A stretch of DNA of 9,281 bases. It comes from Candidatus Symbiobacter sp. GTDB taxonomy: Bacteria; Pseudomonadota; Alphaproteobacteria; Elsterales; Elsteraceae. The notes under the pieces are model-generated. The model was not told the DNA's origin, made no database searches, and saw nothing but the letters and a program-made list of their open reading frames with translations. A program made the translations under genes and the position numbers. The DNA is taken from assembly GCA_030054015.1 (NCBI GenBank), contig JASGCR010000068.1:1-9281 (forward strand), written 5' to 3'. Below, piece after piece: positions 1 through 6,015 of the stretch; positions within the stretch are counted from its first letter, which is position 1, and each line of letters begins with the position of its first letter.

Positions 1-19
1 AATCTCACCAACCCCCCCT

Positions 20-52
20 AGCTCCGCTAAGGGCTTCGCCCTAAGCGGAGCT
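20..52. repeat. Intergenic palindrome 1 (33 bp hairpin)
   Basis: Seen directly: a 9-bp arm (20-28 with 44-52), one A-A mismatch (29 and 43), a 5-bp inner stem (30-34 with 38-42) and a TTC loop. It lies downstream of the minus-strand flavoprotein gene. It has no adjacent run of T on the minus strand, so it is not a textbook intrinsic terminator, although it could still stop transcription or protect the 3' end of the mRNA. Together with the two palindromes to its right it fills most of bases 1-166, which hold no gene. Confidence 0.75.
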
Positions 53-54
53 TT

Positions 55-82
55 CCCCCCCTTCCTAAGCAGGAAGGGGGGG
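55..82. repeat. Intergenic palindrome 2 (perfect 12-bp stem)
   Basis: A perfect inverted repeat: seven C and TTCCT (55-66), the loop AAGC (67-70), then AGGAA and seven G (71-82). The core TTCCTAAGCAGGAA nearly recurs 40 bases to the right, which makes this a locally duplicated repeat unit. It starts two bases after palindrome 1, so the two probably belong to one composite element. Confidence 0.75.
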
Positions 83-101
83 TCAGTACGACTTATTCAG
101 A

Positions 102-126
102 CCTTCCCTAAGCAGGAAGGGGGGGG
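102..126. repeat. Intergenic palindrome 3 (degenerate copy of palindrome 2)
   Basis: CCTTCC (102-107) pairs with GGAAGG (115-120) around a 7-base loop. CTAAGCAGGAAGG followed by a run of G repeats the right half of palindrome 2. The left arm lacks the long C run, so only part of the G run on the right can pair. It is the palindrome nearest the flavoprotein stop codon (167-169, minus strand), about 40 bases beyond it in transcription order. Confidence 0.6.
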
Positions 127-166
127 CTAAAGTACTTAATCAGGCTCTAAGCATTGCCATCGGTGA

Positions 167-778
167 TCACCCAATTTGACCGATCCGCGCAAAATGCCGC
201 GTAAGGGCCTCGCCAAGTTCCGCCAAATTGCTCACCACCAAGGTGTTTTCAAAGCGTTTTAATTTCTCGACATTTTCAAGATCAATCTGCCGTGGCCATA
301 ATGTGACGGTGCCATCCGGGGCCTCGGACTCCATTTCCGGCGCGGTGTCACAGGCAAACACGATGATCGGCACGCGGCATTTGCCCGCCTGGGCAAAGAC
401 ATTGGTGACCAAATTATCGGAAATGCCACAGACAAATTTGGCAATTGTGTTCGAGGTCGCCGGGGCCACCACCAGCCCATGATAAAGCCCGTGATAAAAC
501 CGCCCCACCGCCGGAGCCGAGGCGGCGGTGTCCTTGAAAATACGCGGTTTCTCCGCCGAGCCGACAGGCGGATCAAGCCTTTGGCGGTACATTGACAAGA
601 CTTCTTGCGCCGCCTGGCTCACAAACAGATCAAACCCGATGCCCGATTCTTGACCTGGAATATTTTTCATCAATTCCAATGATTCGACAAAAAAATGTCC
701 CGACCCCGAAATCGCCCAGGCTAATTTTGAACGGTCTAATTTTGAACGGTCTAGTTTTGTGCTGGTTTTATCACTCAT
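167..778 (-). CDS. Flavoprotein, probable dihydromethanopterin reductase (AfpA/DmrB-like)
   Basis: A 203-residue protein of the flavoprotein superfamily that also holds UbiX and the Dfp/CoaC decarboxylase. FMN-binding signatures are visible: SGSG near residues 24-27, APATSNT at 105-111 and SDNL at 120-123. A cysteine motif CDTAPE (143-148) and a late WPRQIDLENVEKL segment (161-173) resemble archaeoflavoprotein AfpA and bacterial DmrB. Those reduce dihydromethanopterin to tetrahydromethanopterin, the C1 carrier for formaldehyde oxidation. The start ATG (776-778) overlaps the folB stop as ATGA, so translation is probably coupled; there is no clear ribosome site of its own. The N-terminus carries a duplicated KLDRS/LDRSK stretch (residues 8-19) encoded by a 15-bp tandem repeat. 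The family call is firm. The exact substrate is inferred from late motifs and the FolB neighbour; a different cytosolic flavoenzyme remains possible. Confidence 0.75.
   Translation of the reverse strand: MSDKTSTKLDRSKLDRSKLAWAISGSGHFFVESLELMKNIPGQESGIGFDLFVSQAAQEVLSMYRQRLDPPVGSAEKPRIFKDTAASAPAVGRFYHGLYHGLVVAPATSNTIAKFVCGISDNLVTNVFAQAGKCRVPIIVFACDTAPEMESEAPDGTVTLWPRQIDLENVEKLKRFENTLVVSNLAELGEALTRHFARIGQIG
721..758. repeat. 15-bp tandem repeat inside the flavoprotein gene
   Basis: Two exact copies of CTAATTTTGAACGGT (721-735 and 736-750) are followed by a partial third copy with one change (CTAGTTTT, 751-758). The period is a multiple of three, so the gene gains or loses five residues per unit and stays in frame. 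The encoded stretch precedes the first beta strand of the flavin fold and is probably a flexible tail. Confidence 0.85.
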
Positions 779-1170
779 GATGTTGCCATTTTTTGTCTGT
801 GAATCTCACATCCCACCTCGCCTGCATTGACAAAAATATCGGGTTTTGCCACCCTGACCACGATTTTGGTCACGCGCCCATCGGCCAGGCAATGATCGGC
901 AATTTGTATCGCCAATTGTTCGACCAAATCAATATGCTGTTCCGCCACCAGTTTTGTGATCGCCTGCACGATGGTTTCATAACTGGGGATGTCGGCGATG
1001 GTCACGGCCTGGGCGGCCAGATGGGGCGCAACCGTCACATCGACGCTGATTAAAATATCTTGCCGCGCTTGGCGTTCAAACGGATAAATCCCAATCGAGG
1101 CCGCCAGCCGCAAATTTTTAACGAAAATTTGATAGCACGTTGTCGCCGGTGCCGCCGCTATTGTCGTCAT
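775..1170 (-). CDS. folB: Dihydroneopterin aldolase family protein (FolB)
   Basis: A 131-residue protein of usual length for FolB, which cleaves 7,8-dihydroneopterin to 6-hydroxymethyl-7,8-dihydropterin and glycolaldehyde in the cytosol. The full domain is present: IGIYPFERQ (26-34, with Glu32), SYETI (63-67, with Tyr64), DLVEQLA (81-87, with Glu84) and VAKPDIF (107-113, with Lys109). These match the four active-site positions known from Staphylococcus aureus FolB (Glu22, Tyr54, Glu74, Lys100). AAGGA lies nine bases before the ATG (1168-1170) and supports this start. A TATAAC-like box about 18 bases upstream of the start (1188-1193, minus strand) may be a -10 element, but no good -35 is visible. 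The stop overlaps the flavoprotein start. 6-Hydroxymethyl-dihydropterin is a precursor of folate; a role as a second, methanopterin-directed copy is suggested only by the neighbour. Confidence 0.9.
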   Translation of the reverse strand: MTTIAAAPATTCYQIFVKNLRLAASIGIYPFERQARQDILISVDVTVAPHLAAQAVTIADIPSYETIVQAITKLVAEQHIDLVEQLAIQIADHCLADGRVTKIVVRVAKPDIFVNAGEVGCEIHRQKMATS

Positions 1171-1215
1171 TGCGATGTGTCCTTGATGTTATAAAACGCC
1201 GCGCTAGCTAAAGGG

Positions 1216-1396
1216 CGTCATTACCCACCAGACTGCAAGCGGATTTCCGCTTGCAGTCTGAGTTGGGTAATCCCCCAGGAGTTTTAGGAATAATACTCCT
1301 GGGGGCTTTCCCCCGACCAATGTCTAACGACATTGGCGGGGGACAGGCCCCGACAGATTTATGCCGCTTCGCGGCAAAAATCTGCGGGTAATGACG
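1216..1396. repeat. 181-bp structured intergenic element with CGTCATTACCC inverted ends
   Basis: The 300 bases between folB and the TPR gene (1171-1470) are dominated by this element. Its ends are an exact 11-bp inverted repeat (1216-1226 and 1386-1396). Inside lie consecutive hairpins: 1229-1260 (15-bp perfect stem, 2-base loop) nested in an 8-bp outer stem 1220-1227/1264-1271; 1272-1305 (11-bp stem); 1310-1342 (14 bp with a bulged A1316); and 1354-1384 (7 bp, A-A mismatch, 6 bp). No ORF crosses it convincingly. A second member starts at 9238. The layout recalls small non-autonomous intergenic repeats such as the Neisseria dRS3/Correia type, with ATTACCC in place of ATTCCC; this comparison is from memory. 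It could be mobile, a transcript-end structure or a protein-binding array. Confidence 0.8.
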
Positions 1397-1470
1397 TTCC
1401 TTTGCACCCTTCTCTTCCTATTCTAGCCAGAAATGTCGTAATATCCTAATTCGATTTTTCAGGAGACATC

Positions 1471-3303
1471 ATGTTGCACGCTCTGGCGGAATTTTATCGA
1501 TTTTTGCGGCGGTCATGCGCGGCCTATGGCGCGGCGCGGCGCGGGGTGATTGTGGCGGTCACAATCGGTTGCGGCGGCGTGATAATATTGCAAACCTTGC
1601 TCGGTCACGCCAGCCTGGCCGCAAGCCCGAATCAAGCGGTATCGGGGGGCGGCCTCACCCCGCAAGACCAGAAATTATTAAACGCACAGGTGGCATCCTC
1701 GCCCTACGCGGCCTTTTTGCTGAGCAACGAGGCCTTGCGCCGGTCTGATTTTGCCCTGGCGCGGCAATTCTTGGTTGCGGGCTTGGCGGCCTTTCCCGAT
1801 AACCCCCAATTACAGTCGCAGGCTTTGTTGGTTTTTATCGCGGCGGGCGATTTTGAGCGCGGGGTGCAAGCCGCCAAAACCTATCCCGAAGACGAAGCCG
1901 GAAGCATCCTGGCCAGTTTTGTTTTGGTCAACCAATCGCTTAAACAAAATGACCTGGTCGCCGCCGCCCAATTTTTATCCCGCATCAAAGAAAAAGATGC
2001 GGGCGATAGCCTGTCTCCCATTTTATTGGCGCATTTGGCCGCCGCCGACCCCGCCAAACCCCTCGCGGCGGCAAAAATTTACGGCTTATTATCCGCGGTT
2101 AAAAGCAACCCGAATTATGCCGTGTTTTACCAGTATCATCTGTTGTTATTGGCCGAGCAATTGGGCGATGACCGCCAAGCGGCGGCGGCCTTTGCCGCTT
2201 TGTCCGAATATACCACGCAAAAGAGCGGCCTTGCGGTCAGCTTGGCCCGCGCGATGGGACGCTATCTTGAGGGGGCCGGAAAATTTGACCAGGCCGCCAA
2301 TTTATACCGCGAGGCCAGCCAGAACGTCTCTGAACCCAAAATATTGAGCGATGATTTGGCGCGACGCCACGCCAAGCCCTTGCCCCCCCCCAGCCTGGCG
2401 GAATTATTTGCCCAAACCTATTTGGATGCCGCCAGCCTGGCCGGGCGCGATGGTGATGAGGGTCGGGTGACCAGTTTTCTGATGTTGCGTCTGGCCGAAC
2501 AAATTTTCCCCGACCGCAACGAATATAAAATTTATCTGGCCGAGGCATTTAATGGGTTGCAGCAACCCCAGGCCGCCTTTGACCTTTATACCCAAACCGT
2601 CAGCGACCCGATTTGGGGTTGGCATTCCCGCCTGAACCGCGCCATTTTGCGCGATCGCCTGGGCGACAAAGCCACCGCCCGCCAGGAATTGGTCGCGCTT
2701 GGCCGCGAACGCAGCGACCGCTACGAGGCGTACCAACATTTGGGCGATTTTGCCAGCCGCGATGAACAATATGATGATGCCATAATGTATTACAGCAAAG
2801 CCTTGGCGCAAACGCCCGACCATACCCCGCAACGTTGGTATCTGCTCTATCTCCGTGCCGGGGTTTACGAGGCAGTGGAAAAATACAACCTGATCGAGGC
2901 GGATTTGCAAGCCGCGCTTAAAATTGCCCCCAATCAGCCGCAATTGATGAATTTTCTCGGCTATATGTGGGCGGATCGCGGCATTAACCTGGACCAAGCC
3001 TTGGTGTTATTGACAGAGGCCCACGCCGCCCTGCCCAATGATGCCGCCATCACCGACAGCATCGGTTGGGTGCATTACCGCCGCGGCAATTACGCCCAAG
3101 CCGTGAATTTGTTAGAAAGCGCGGTTTTGATGCGGGCCAGCGATCCCATGATTAATGACCATCTGGGCGATGCTTATTGGCGGATCGGCCGCAAACGCGA
3201 GGCGGTTTATCAATGGCAACAAGCCTTGACTCTTGACCCCGAAGCAAAATATATCCCTGGCATCGAGGCGAAAATCCGCAATGGGTTGCCCCAGGCGCAA
3301 TAG
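1471..3303 (+). CDS. TPR-repeat protein, membrane-anchored or exported
   Basis: A 610-residue tetratricopeptide-repeat protein. A hydrophobic segment at about residues 25-44, after an Arg-rich start, is a signal peptide or membrane anchor with a possible cleavage site after ASLA; the rest would then be periplasmic. TPR-like helices begin near residue 78 (YAAFLLSNEALRRSDFALA). The best repeats are C-terminal: near 420 (HLGDFASRDEQYDDAIMYY), 456-490, 491-520 (NFLGYMWADRGINLDQAL), 530-556 (IGWVHYRRGNYAQAVNLLE) and 560-590 (INDHLGDAYWRIGRKREAV). That C-terminal block is typical of the large alphaproteobacterial TPR proteins encoded beside ispE. AGGAG (1461-1465) five bases before the ATG fixes the start. 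TPR domains scaffold protein complexes; the partner here is unknown, and no catalytic motif is seen. Confidence 0.85.
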   Translation: MLHALAEFYRFLRRSCAAYGAARRGVIVAVTIGCGGVIILQTLLGHASLAASPNQAVSGGGLTPQDQKLLNAQVASSPYAAFLLSNEALRRSDFALARQFLVAGLAAFPDNPQLQSQALLVFIAAGDFERGVQAAKTYPEDEAGSILASFVLVNQSLKQNDLVAAAQFLSRIKEKDAGDSLSPILLAHLAAADPAKPLAAAKIYGLLSAVKSNPNYAVFYQYHLLLLAEQLGDDRQAAAAFAALSEYTTQKSGLAVSLARAMGRYLEGAGKFDQAANLYREASQNVSEPKILSDDLARRHAKPLPPPSLAELFAQTYLDAASLAGRDGDEGRVTSFLMLRLAEQIFPDRNEYKIYLAEAFNGLQQPQAAFDLYTQTVSDPIWGWHSRLNRAILRDRLGDKATARQELVALGRERSDRYEAYQHLGDFASRDEQYDDAIMYYSKALAQTPDHTPQRWYLLYLRAGVYEAVEKYNLIEADLQAALKIAPNQPQLMNFLGYMWADRGINLDQALVLLTEAHAALPNDAAITDSIGWVHYRRGNYAQAVNLLESAVLMRASDPMINDHLGDAYWRIGRKREAVYQWQQALTLDPEAKYIPGIEAKIRNGLPQAQ

Positions 3304-3307
3304 GTGA
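3302..3307 (+). promoter_or_regulatory. Ribosome binding site deciding the ispE start
   Basis: AGGTGA spans the TPR stop codon (TAG, 3301-3303) and sits eight bases before ATG 3316. A GTG at 3304 is also in frame but lies inside this motif and has no ribosome site of its own. ATG 3316 is therefore the better start. Confidence 0.55.
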
Positions 3308-3315
3308 ATTTTGTC

Positions 3316-4410
3316 ATGATTTTCCACGAATCCCCTGGTTTCGCCCCCGCCAAAATTAATCTTTCCTTAAAAGTCGTGGGAAGGCGGGACGATGGTTATC
3401 ACCAACTCGATTCCATTGTCGTCTTTGCCAATGTCGGCGATTTGGTGACGTTGGCGGTCAACAGCAATAATTGCCAAGATTTGGTGCGCGGCGAATTTTC
3501 TTTTACCGCGAGGGGCGAATTTGCCCAGGATATGGGGGATAACCATGTTGAAAATTTGGTTCACCAAGCCTTTTCCTTGTATCAAAACAAAAAATGCCAC
3601 GGACGCAAAGAATCGGCCCTTAACCGAGAAATAATTTTTAGATTTCAGTTAGAGAAAAACCTGCCGGTCGCAGCTGGATTGGGGGGGGGGTCAAGTGACG
3701 CCGCCGCCACTTTGCGTTTATTGGAAAATTGGTGGCGCAAGGCGGGTGGGGAACCATCCTCTGAGCGTGAATTATCATCCATGGCTGCCCAATTGGGGTC
3801 GGATGTACCGGTTTGCCTGGCCCAGGAACCGCAACGCAAACAAGGGCGCGGTGAGCATGTGAGTCCGTTTTATCTCAATTTCGGCGGCGATGCCGGTCAC
3901 GCCAATTGTTTGCCAATTGATGTGATTTTGTTTAACCCTGGCATAAAATTGGCAACCCATAAAATTTACGACAAATATGCCAAGCGAAATCCTGGCCTGC
4001 CCCTGACGTCGCATGAACCGGACGGAAATCTCCATGTTCCGTTTGAGATTAATTCGCTTGAAGAATTTTGCCGACTTGCGGTTTGGGATAATAATCATTT
4101 GGCCGCCGCCGCCTGTGAGTTTTCGCCCGAATTAAATGCCATACGTCAAGTGCTGGGCAAAAAAGAAATCTTTCCTCATTTTCGGTCGTGCTTTATGACC
4201 GGCAGCGGGTCGACGCTGGTTTTAATTTGTGATCCGGGCCACGATGTGAATGAGTTGGTTAATTATTTAAGGGGGAATCTTAGTGTTTTTGGGGAACACC
4301 TTAAGCATAAGGTGTGGGTAAAACCGTGTCGAATATACCAGTCGATTGAAAAAACAGTATTATCGAAAAATGGCTTAAGCGTAGATCAATCAATAATTTC
4401 GTATAGTTAA
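3316..4410 (+). CDS. ispE: 4-diphosphocytidyl-2-C-methyl-D-erythritol kinase
   Basis: IspE phosphorylates CDP-methylerythritol with ATP in the MEP isoprenoid pathway. All GHMP-kinase landmarks are present: APAKINLSL (10-18, with Lys13 matching catalytic Lys10 of E. coli), DGYH with the substrate loop, the ATP loop GLGGGSSD (121-128), LGSDVP (with Asp163 matching catalytic Asp141) and GSGST near 296-300. Counted from ATG 3316 it has 364 residues, against about 285-300 usually. There is extra sequence before the ATP loop (CHGRKESALNREI), and about 20 residues follow the usual final strand (VWVKPCRIYQ), encoded in AT-rich DNA. The ATP loop is encoded by ten consecutive G (3681-3690). It lies 12 bases after the TPR stop, so the two genes are probably cotranscribed. 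The in-frame GTG at 3304 would add four residues. Confidence 0.92.
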   Translation: MIFHESPGFAPAKINLSLKVVGRRDDGYHQLDSIVVFANVGDLVTLAVNSNNCQDLVRGEFSFTARGEFAQDMGDNHVENLVHQAFSLYQNKKCHGRKESALNREIIFRFQLEKNLPVAAGLGGGSSDAAATLRLLENWWRKAGGEPSSERELSSMAAQLGSDVPVCLAQEPQRKQGRGEHVSPFYLNFGGDAGHANCLPIDVILFNPGIKLATHKIYDKYAKRNPGLPLTSHEPDGNLHVPFEINSLEEFCRLAVWDNNHLAAAACEFSPELNAIRQVLGKKEIFPHFRSCFMTGSGSTLVLICDPGHDVNELVNYLRGNLSVFGEHLKHKVWVKPCRIYQSIEKTVLSKNGLSVDQSIISYS

Positions 4411-4453
4411 ACCAAATGATCTTTAGTCTAACAATAATCATCATTTTATACGA

Positions 4454-5227
4454 TTAATTTAAGTCTCCTCTCATTAAAAGTGCCAAAGTTTCACCTTCAT
4501 CCTTAACAAGAGATTCAAATAATCTTTTATCTTCTTCAAGTATCTTCGCATTCGTGCTTTCTAACATTATAACCCCGAGTCTTTCTAAGTAATCAACAAG
4601 CATTACCCTCTCGGCAATAAAAGACCGACTTTTAACCACAAGATTTCTTATTACACTTTCATCCATGCCAAATTTTTTTGACGATTCTTTTATATATCCT
4701 TCCTCGTCAGTATTCGGGTCTGGCAAATCCTCAACAAATGCATATTCATAATTCCACGCGTCTGCGATTACACCTGAATCAGTGGGGATAAATCTACGTC
4801 CCATTTTATTATATGTTTCATTATTTGAATAACGGCCAATTTGTACGAATACATTCTGTCTTCTGTCGTAAGAAAATATTGTGATGCGAAAGTTAGTTGG
4901 TACTTTTTTCCCCCCATAATAATTGCTAATGTACTTTGAAATATAGCTATTCGTAAAATTGCTATATTTATTTTCGACAGAGTTTAGTTCGCTTTTGGTG
5001 TCTTTTTCCCTTTTAAACATAGTTATAAAAAGTATTATCGAAAATAAAGACGTAAGCGTTACTATCGTTATGTTTTCGGGTGAATATACATTCGATTTGA
5101 TATAGGGTACGATGCTTATTGCACTTTGTAAAATATAGACTAAAGAACCATAATGCGGTGCAAGCCGTTCGAAAAAGTATCCGAACGGCTTTTTAAGAAA
5201 TTTTTTCCTCATTGATTTTGAAATCAT
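4454..5227 (-). CDS. Two-TM membrane protein with possible GAF-like domain, function unknown
   Basis: A 257-residue protein that I do not recognise as a named family. After a basic N-terminus (MISKSMRKKFLKKP) there are two hydrophobic helices, about residues 25-44 and 52-71. A polar, helix-prone linker (72-105) follows, then a mixed alpha/beta cytosolic part (112-250). The order FRITIFSYD, VFVQIGRYSNN, GVIADAWNYEYAFVEDLP, SFIAERVML and LGVIMLEST resembles a GAF sensory fold (strands, a ligand-pocket helix, then a final strand pair); this is pattern reading, not a search result. ATG 5225-5227 has a strong GGGAGG site five to six bases upstream. The gene is AT-rich (about one third GC on sampled lines), unlike its neighbours. 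It converges on ispE with a 43-base gap and no adjacent partner gene. It could be a small-molecule sensor or a defence or stress membrane protein. Confidence 0.7.
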   Translation of the reverse strand: MISKSMRKKFLKKPFGYFFERLAPHYGSLVYILQSAISIVPYIKSNVYSPENITIVTLTSLFSIILFITMFKREKDTKSELNSVENKYSNFTNSYISKYISNYYGGKKVPTNFRITIFSYDRRQNVFVQIGRYSNNETYNKMGRRFIPTDSGVIADAWNYEYAFVEDLPDPNTDEEGYIKESSKKFGMDESVIRNLVVKSRSFIAERVMLVDYLERLGVIMLESTNAKILEEDKRLFESLVKDEGETLALLMRGDLN

Positions 5228-5630
5228 ATTATCCTCCCAATGATGTCTTTATGTAAATTAAGATTGTTTCTCTGTAAGGCAAATTGCTGAATGCAAACCT
5301 CACTCTTTATCAAAAGTACTTTGCATATAGATTCTGCAATAAGTTAAACTGACTCTTCATTACGGTTCTAAAAGCATAACCGCAATCTTATTTTGCGTTA
5401 TATAAACTTACACACACTGAATCGAGATAATCTCAATTTCTTCCTCACTTTTAAGACTTTCTAGAAGTCATGAATTTTTTAGTTGCAAGATTCGTCATCG
5501 AAAATTAGTGATGGAGCTGTCTCACGATTCAGGTCGTTACTGCTTAAAACCCAAAAAGACTTGTTTCCCTATTCCTGTCATCAATATACCAACAACCATT
5601 TCTAGTCGCAAGTACTTTTTCATACACTCT
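5228..5630. other. AT-rich gene-free stretch
   Basis: No convincing gene lies here. The minus-strand promoter of the two-TM gene should be in it; a weak pair reading TTGCCT, 16 bases, TAATTT on the minus strand is the best I can see. An imperfect hairpin at 5376-5401 (ATAAC-CGCAA against TTGCG-TTAT, one bulge) is the only notable structure. A plus-strand ORF from 5508 runs through the tRNA and is not a gene. Confidence 0.5.
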
Positions 5631-5658
5631 TTGACAAAAATTTTCCCAAACCTATTGC
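5631..5658 (+). promoter_or_regulatory. Candidate promoter of tRNA-Gln
   Basis: A perfect -35 box TTGACA (5631-5636) is followed after 16 bases by TATTGC (5653-5658), a poor -10. Transcription would begin near 5665, about 50 bases before the tRNA, which is a plausible leader length for RNase P processing. The call rests on position and the -35 match only. Confidence 0.3.
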
Positions 5659-5716
5659 CTTTGCCAGGGGAAATGATTAGTTTGCGTCAGGCCATACGAA
5701 AATTGGCCGATCAAAT

Positions 5717-5791
5717 TGGGGTGTCGCCAAGTGGTAAGGCAGCGGATTTTGATTCCGCCATTCCCAGGTTCGAATCCTGGCACCCCAGCCA
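5717..5791 (+). tRNA. tRNA-Gln (anticodon UUG), CCA encoded
   Basis: The cloverleaf is complete: acceptor TGGGGTG (5717-5723) pairs with CACCCCA (5781-5787); the D arm is GCCAAGTGGTAAGGC; the anticodon stem GCGGA/TCCGC surrounds the loop TTTTGAT with anticodon TTG; the T arm CCAGG-TTCGAAT-CCTGG is canonical. Discriminator G5788 and an encoded CCA end (5789-5791) follow. It reads CAA and, by wobble, CAG. It stands alone, with an AT-rich block upstream and a tandem repeat starting five bases downstream. Confidence 0.97.
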
Positions 5792-5795
5792 CAGC

Positions 5796-5895
5796 CACGG
5801 GCTGACTGACCGCACGGCGGCAGCGACCCTCACGGGCTGACCGACCGCACGGCGGCAGCGACCCTCACGGGCTGACTGACCGCACGGCGGCAGCG
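5796..5895 (+). repeat. 35-bp tandem repeat (2.9 copies) directly after tRNA-Gln
   Basis: Units begin with CACGGGCTGA at 5796, 5831 and 5866; the third stops after 30 bases. Unit 2 differs from 1 and 3 by one C-for-T change (CTGACC against CTGACT). Each unit can fold: CCGC-ACG-GCGG flanked by GCTG/CAGC with a five-base bulge. Very GC-rich in contrast to the DNA on either side. It would be transcribed in the 3' trailer of the tRNA precursor if no terminator intervenes, and none is seen before it. No ORF spans it convincingly. Confidence 0.85.
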
Positions 5896-5981
5896 TCGAT
5901 CAATAAAAATCGCTCAATAAAGATTTTTCATTCCCTCAATTTAAAAAAGTTGCTTACGGCTCGCGGCGGCACGTTTCCGCT

Positions 5982-6007
5982 TGTAACCTGATACGTCATA
6001 GGTTACA
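5982..6007. promoter_or_regulatory. Palindromic operator of higBA, probable HigA site
   Basis: TGTAACCT (5982-5989) and AGGTTACA (6000-6007) form an 8-bp inverted repeat whose exact dyad centre is ACGT (5993-5996). It ends eight bases before the higB ATG. A promoter reading TTGTAA (5981-5986), 17 bases, TACAGT (6004-6009) would lie under the palindrome, so a bound HigA dimer would block RNA polymerase. This is the usual autoregulation of HigBA modules; the binding itself is inferred. Confidence 0.65.
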
Positions 6008-6015
6008 GTGTTAAA

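Noticed and set aside
1751..2347. Second-frame ORF within the TPR gene, and the antisense ORF at 2404-2997
   Set aside because: Composition is dominated by Pro, Arg and Trp (or Gly and Ile) as expected from an off-frame reading of a GC-rich TPR gene. The in-frame protein is clearly real.
5771..5791. tRNA-Gln as attachment site of an integrated element
   Set aside because: I found no second copy of the tRNA 3' end in the window and no integrase gene. The AT-rich block lies on the 5' side of the tRNA, which is not the usual side for integration.
5508..5840. Plus-strand ORF of 110 codons
   Set aside because: It reads straight through tRNA-Gln (the GKAADFDSAIPRFESW part is the tRNA translated) and into the tandem repeat. 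No ribosome site is seen and the upstream part resembles no protein.
5796..5895. CRISPR array
   Set aside because: The 35-bp units abut directly with no spacers between them, and no cas gene is near.
5905..5928. AAAAATC/GATTTTT hairpin as tRNA terminator
   Set aside because: The stem is only 7 bp of almost pure A-T with a 10-base loop, too weak for an intrinsic terminator.
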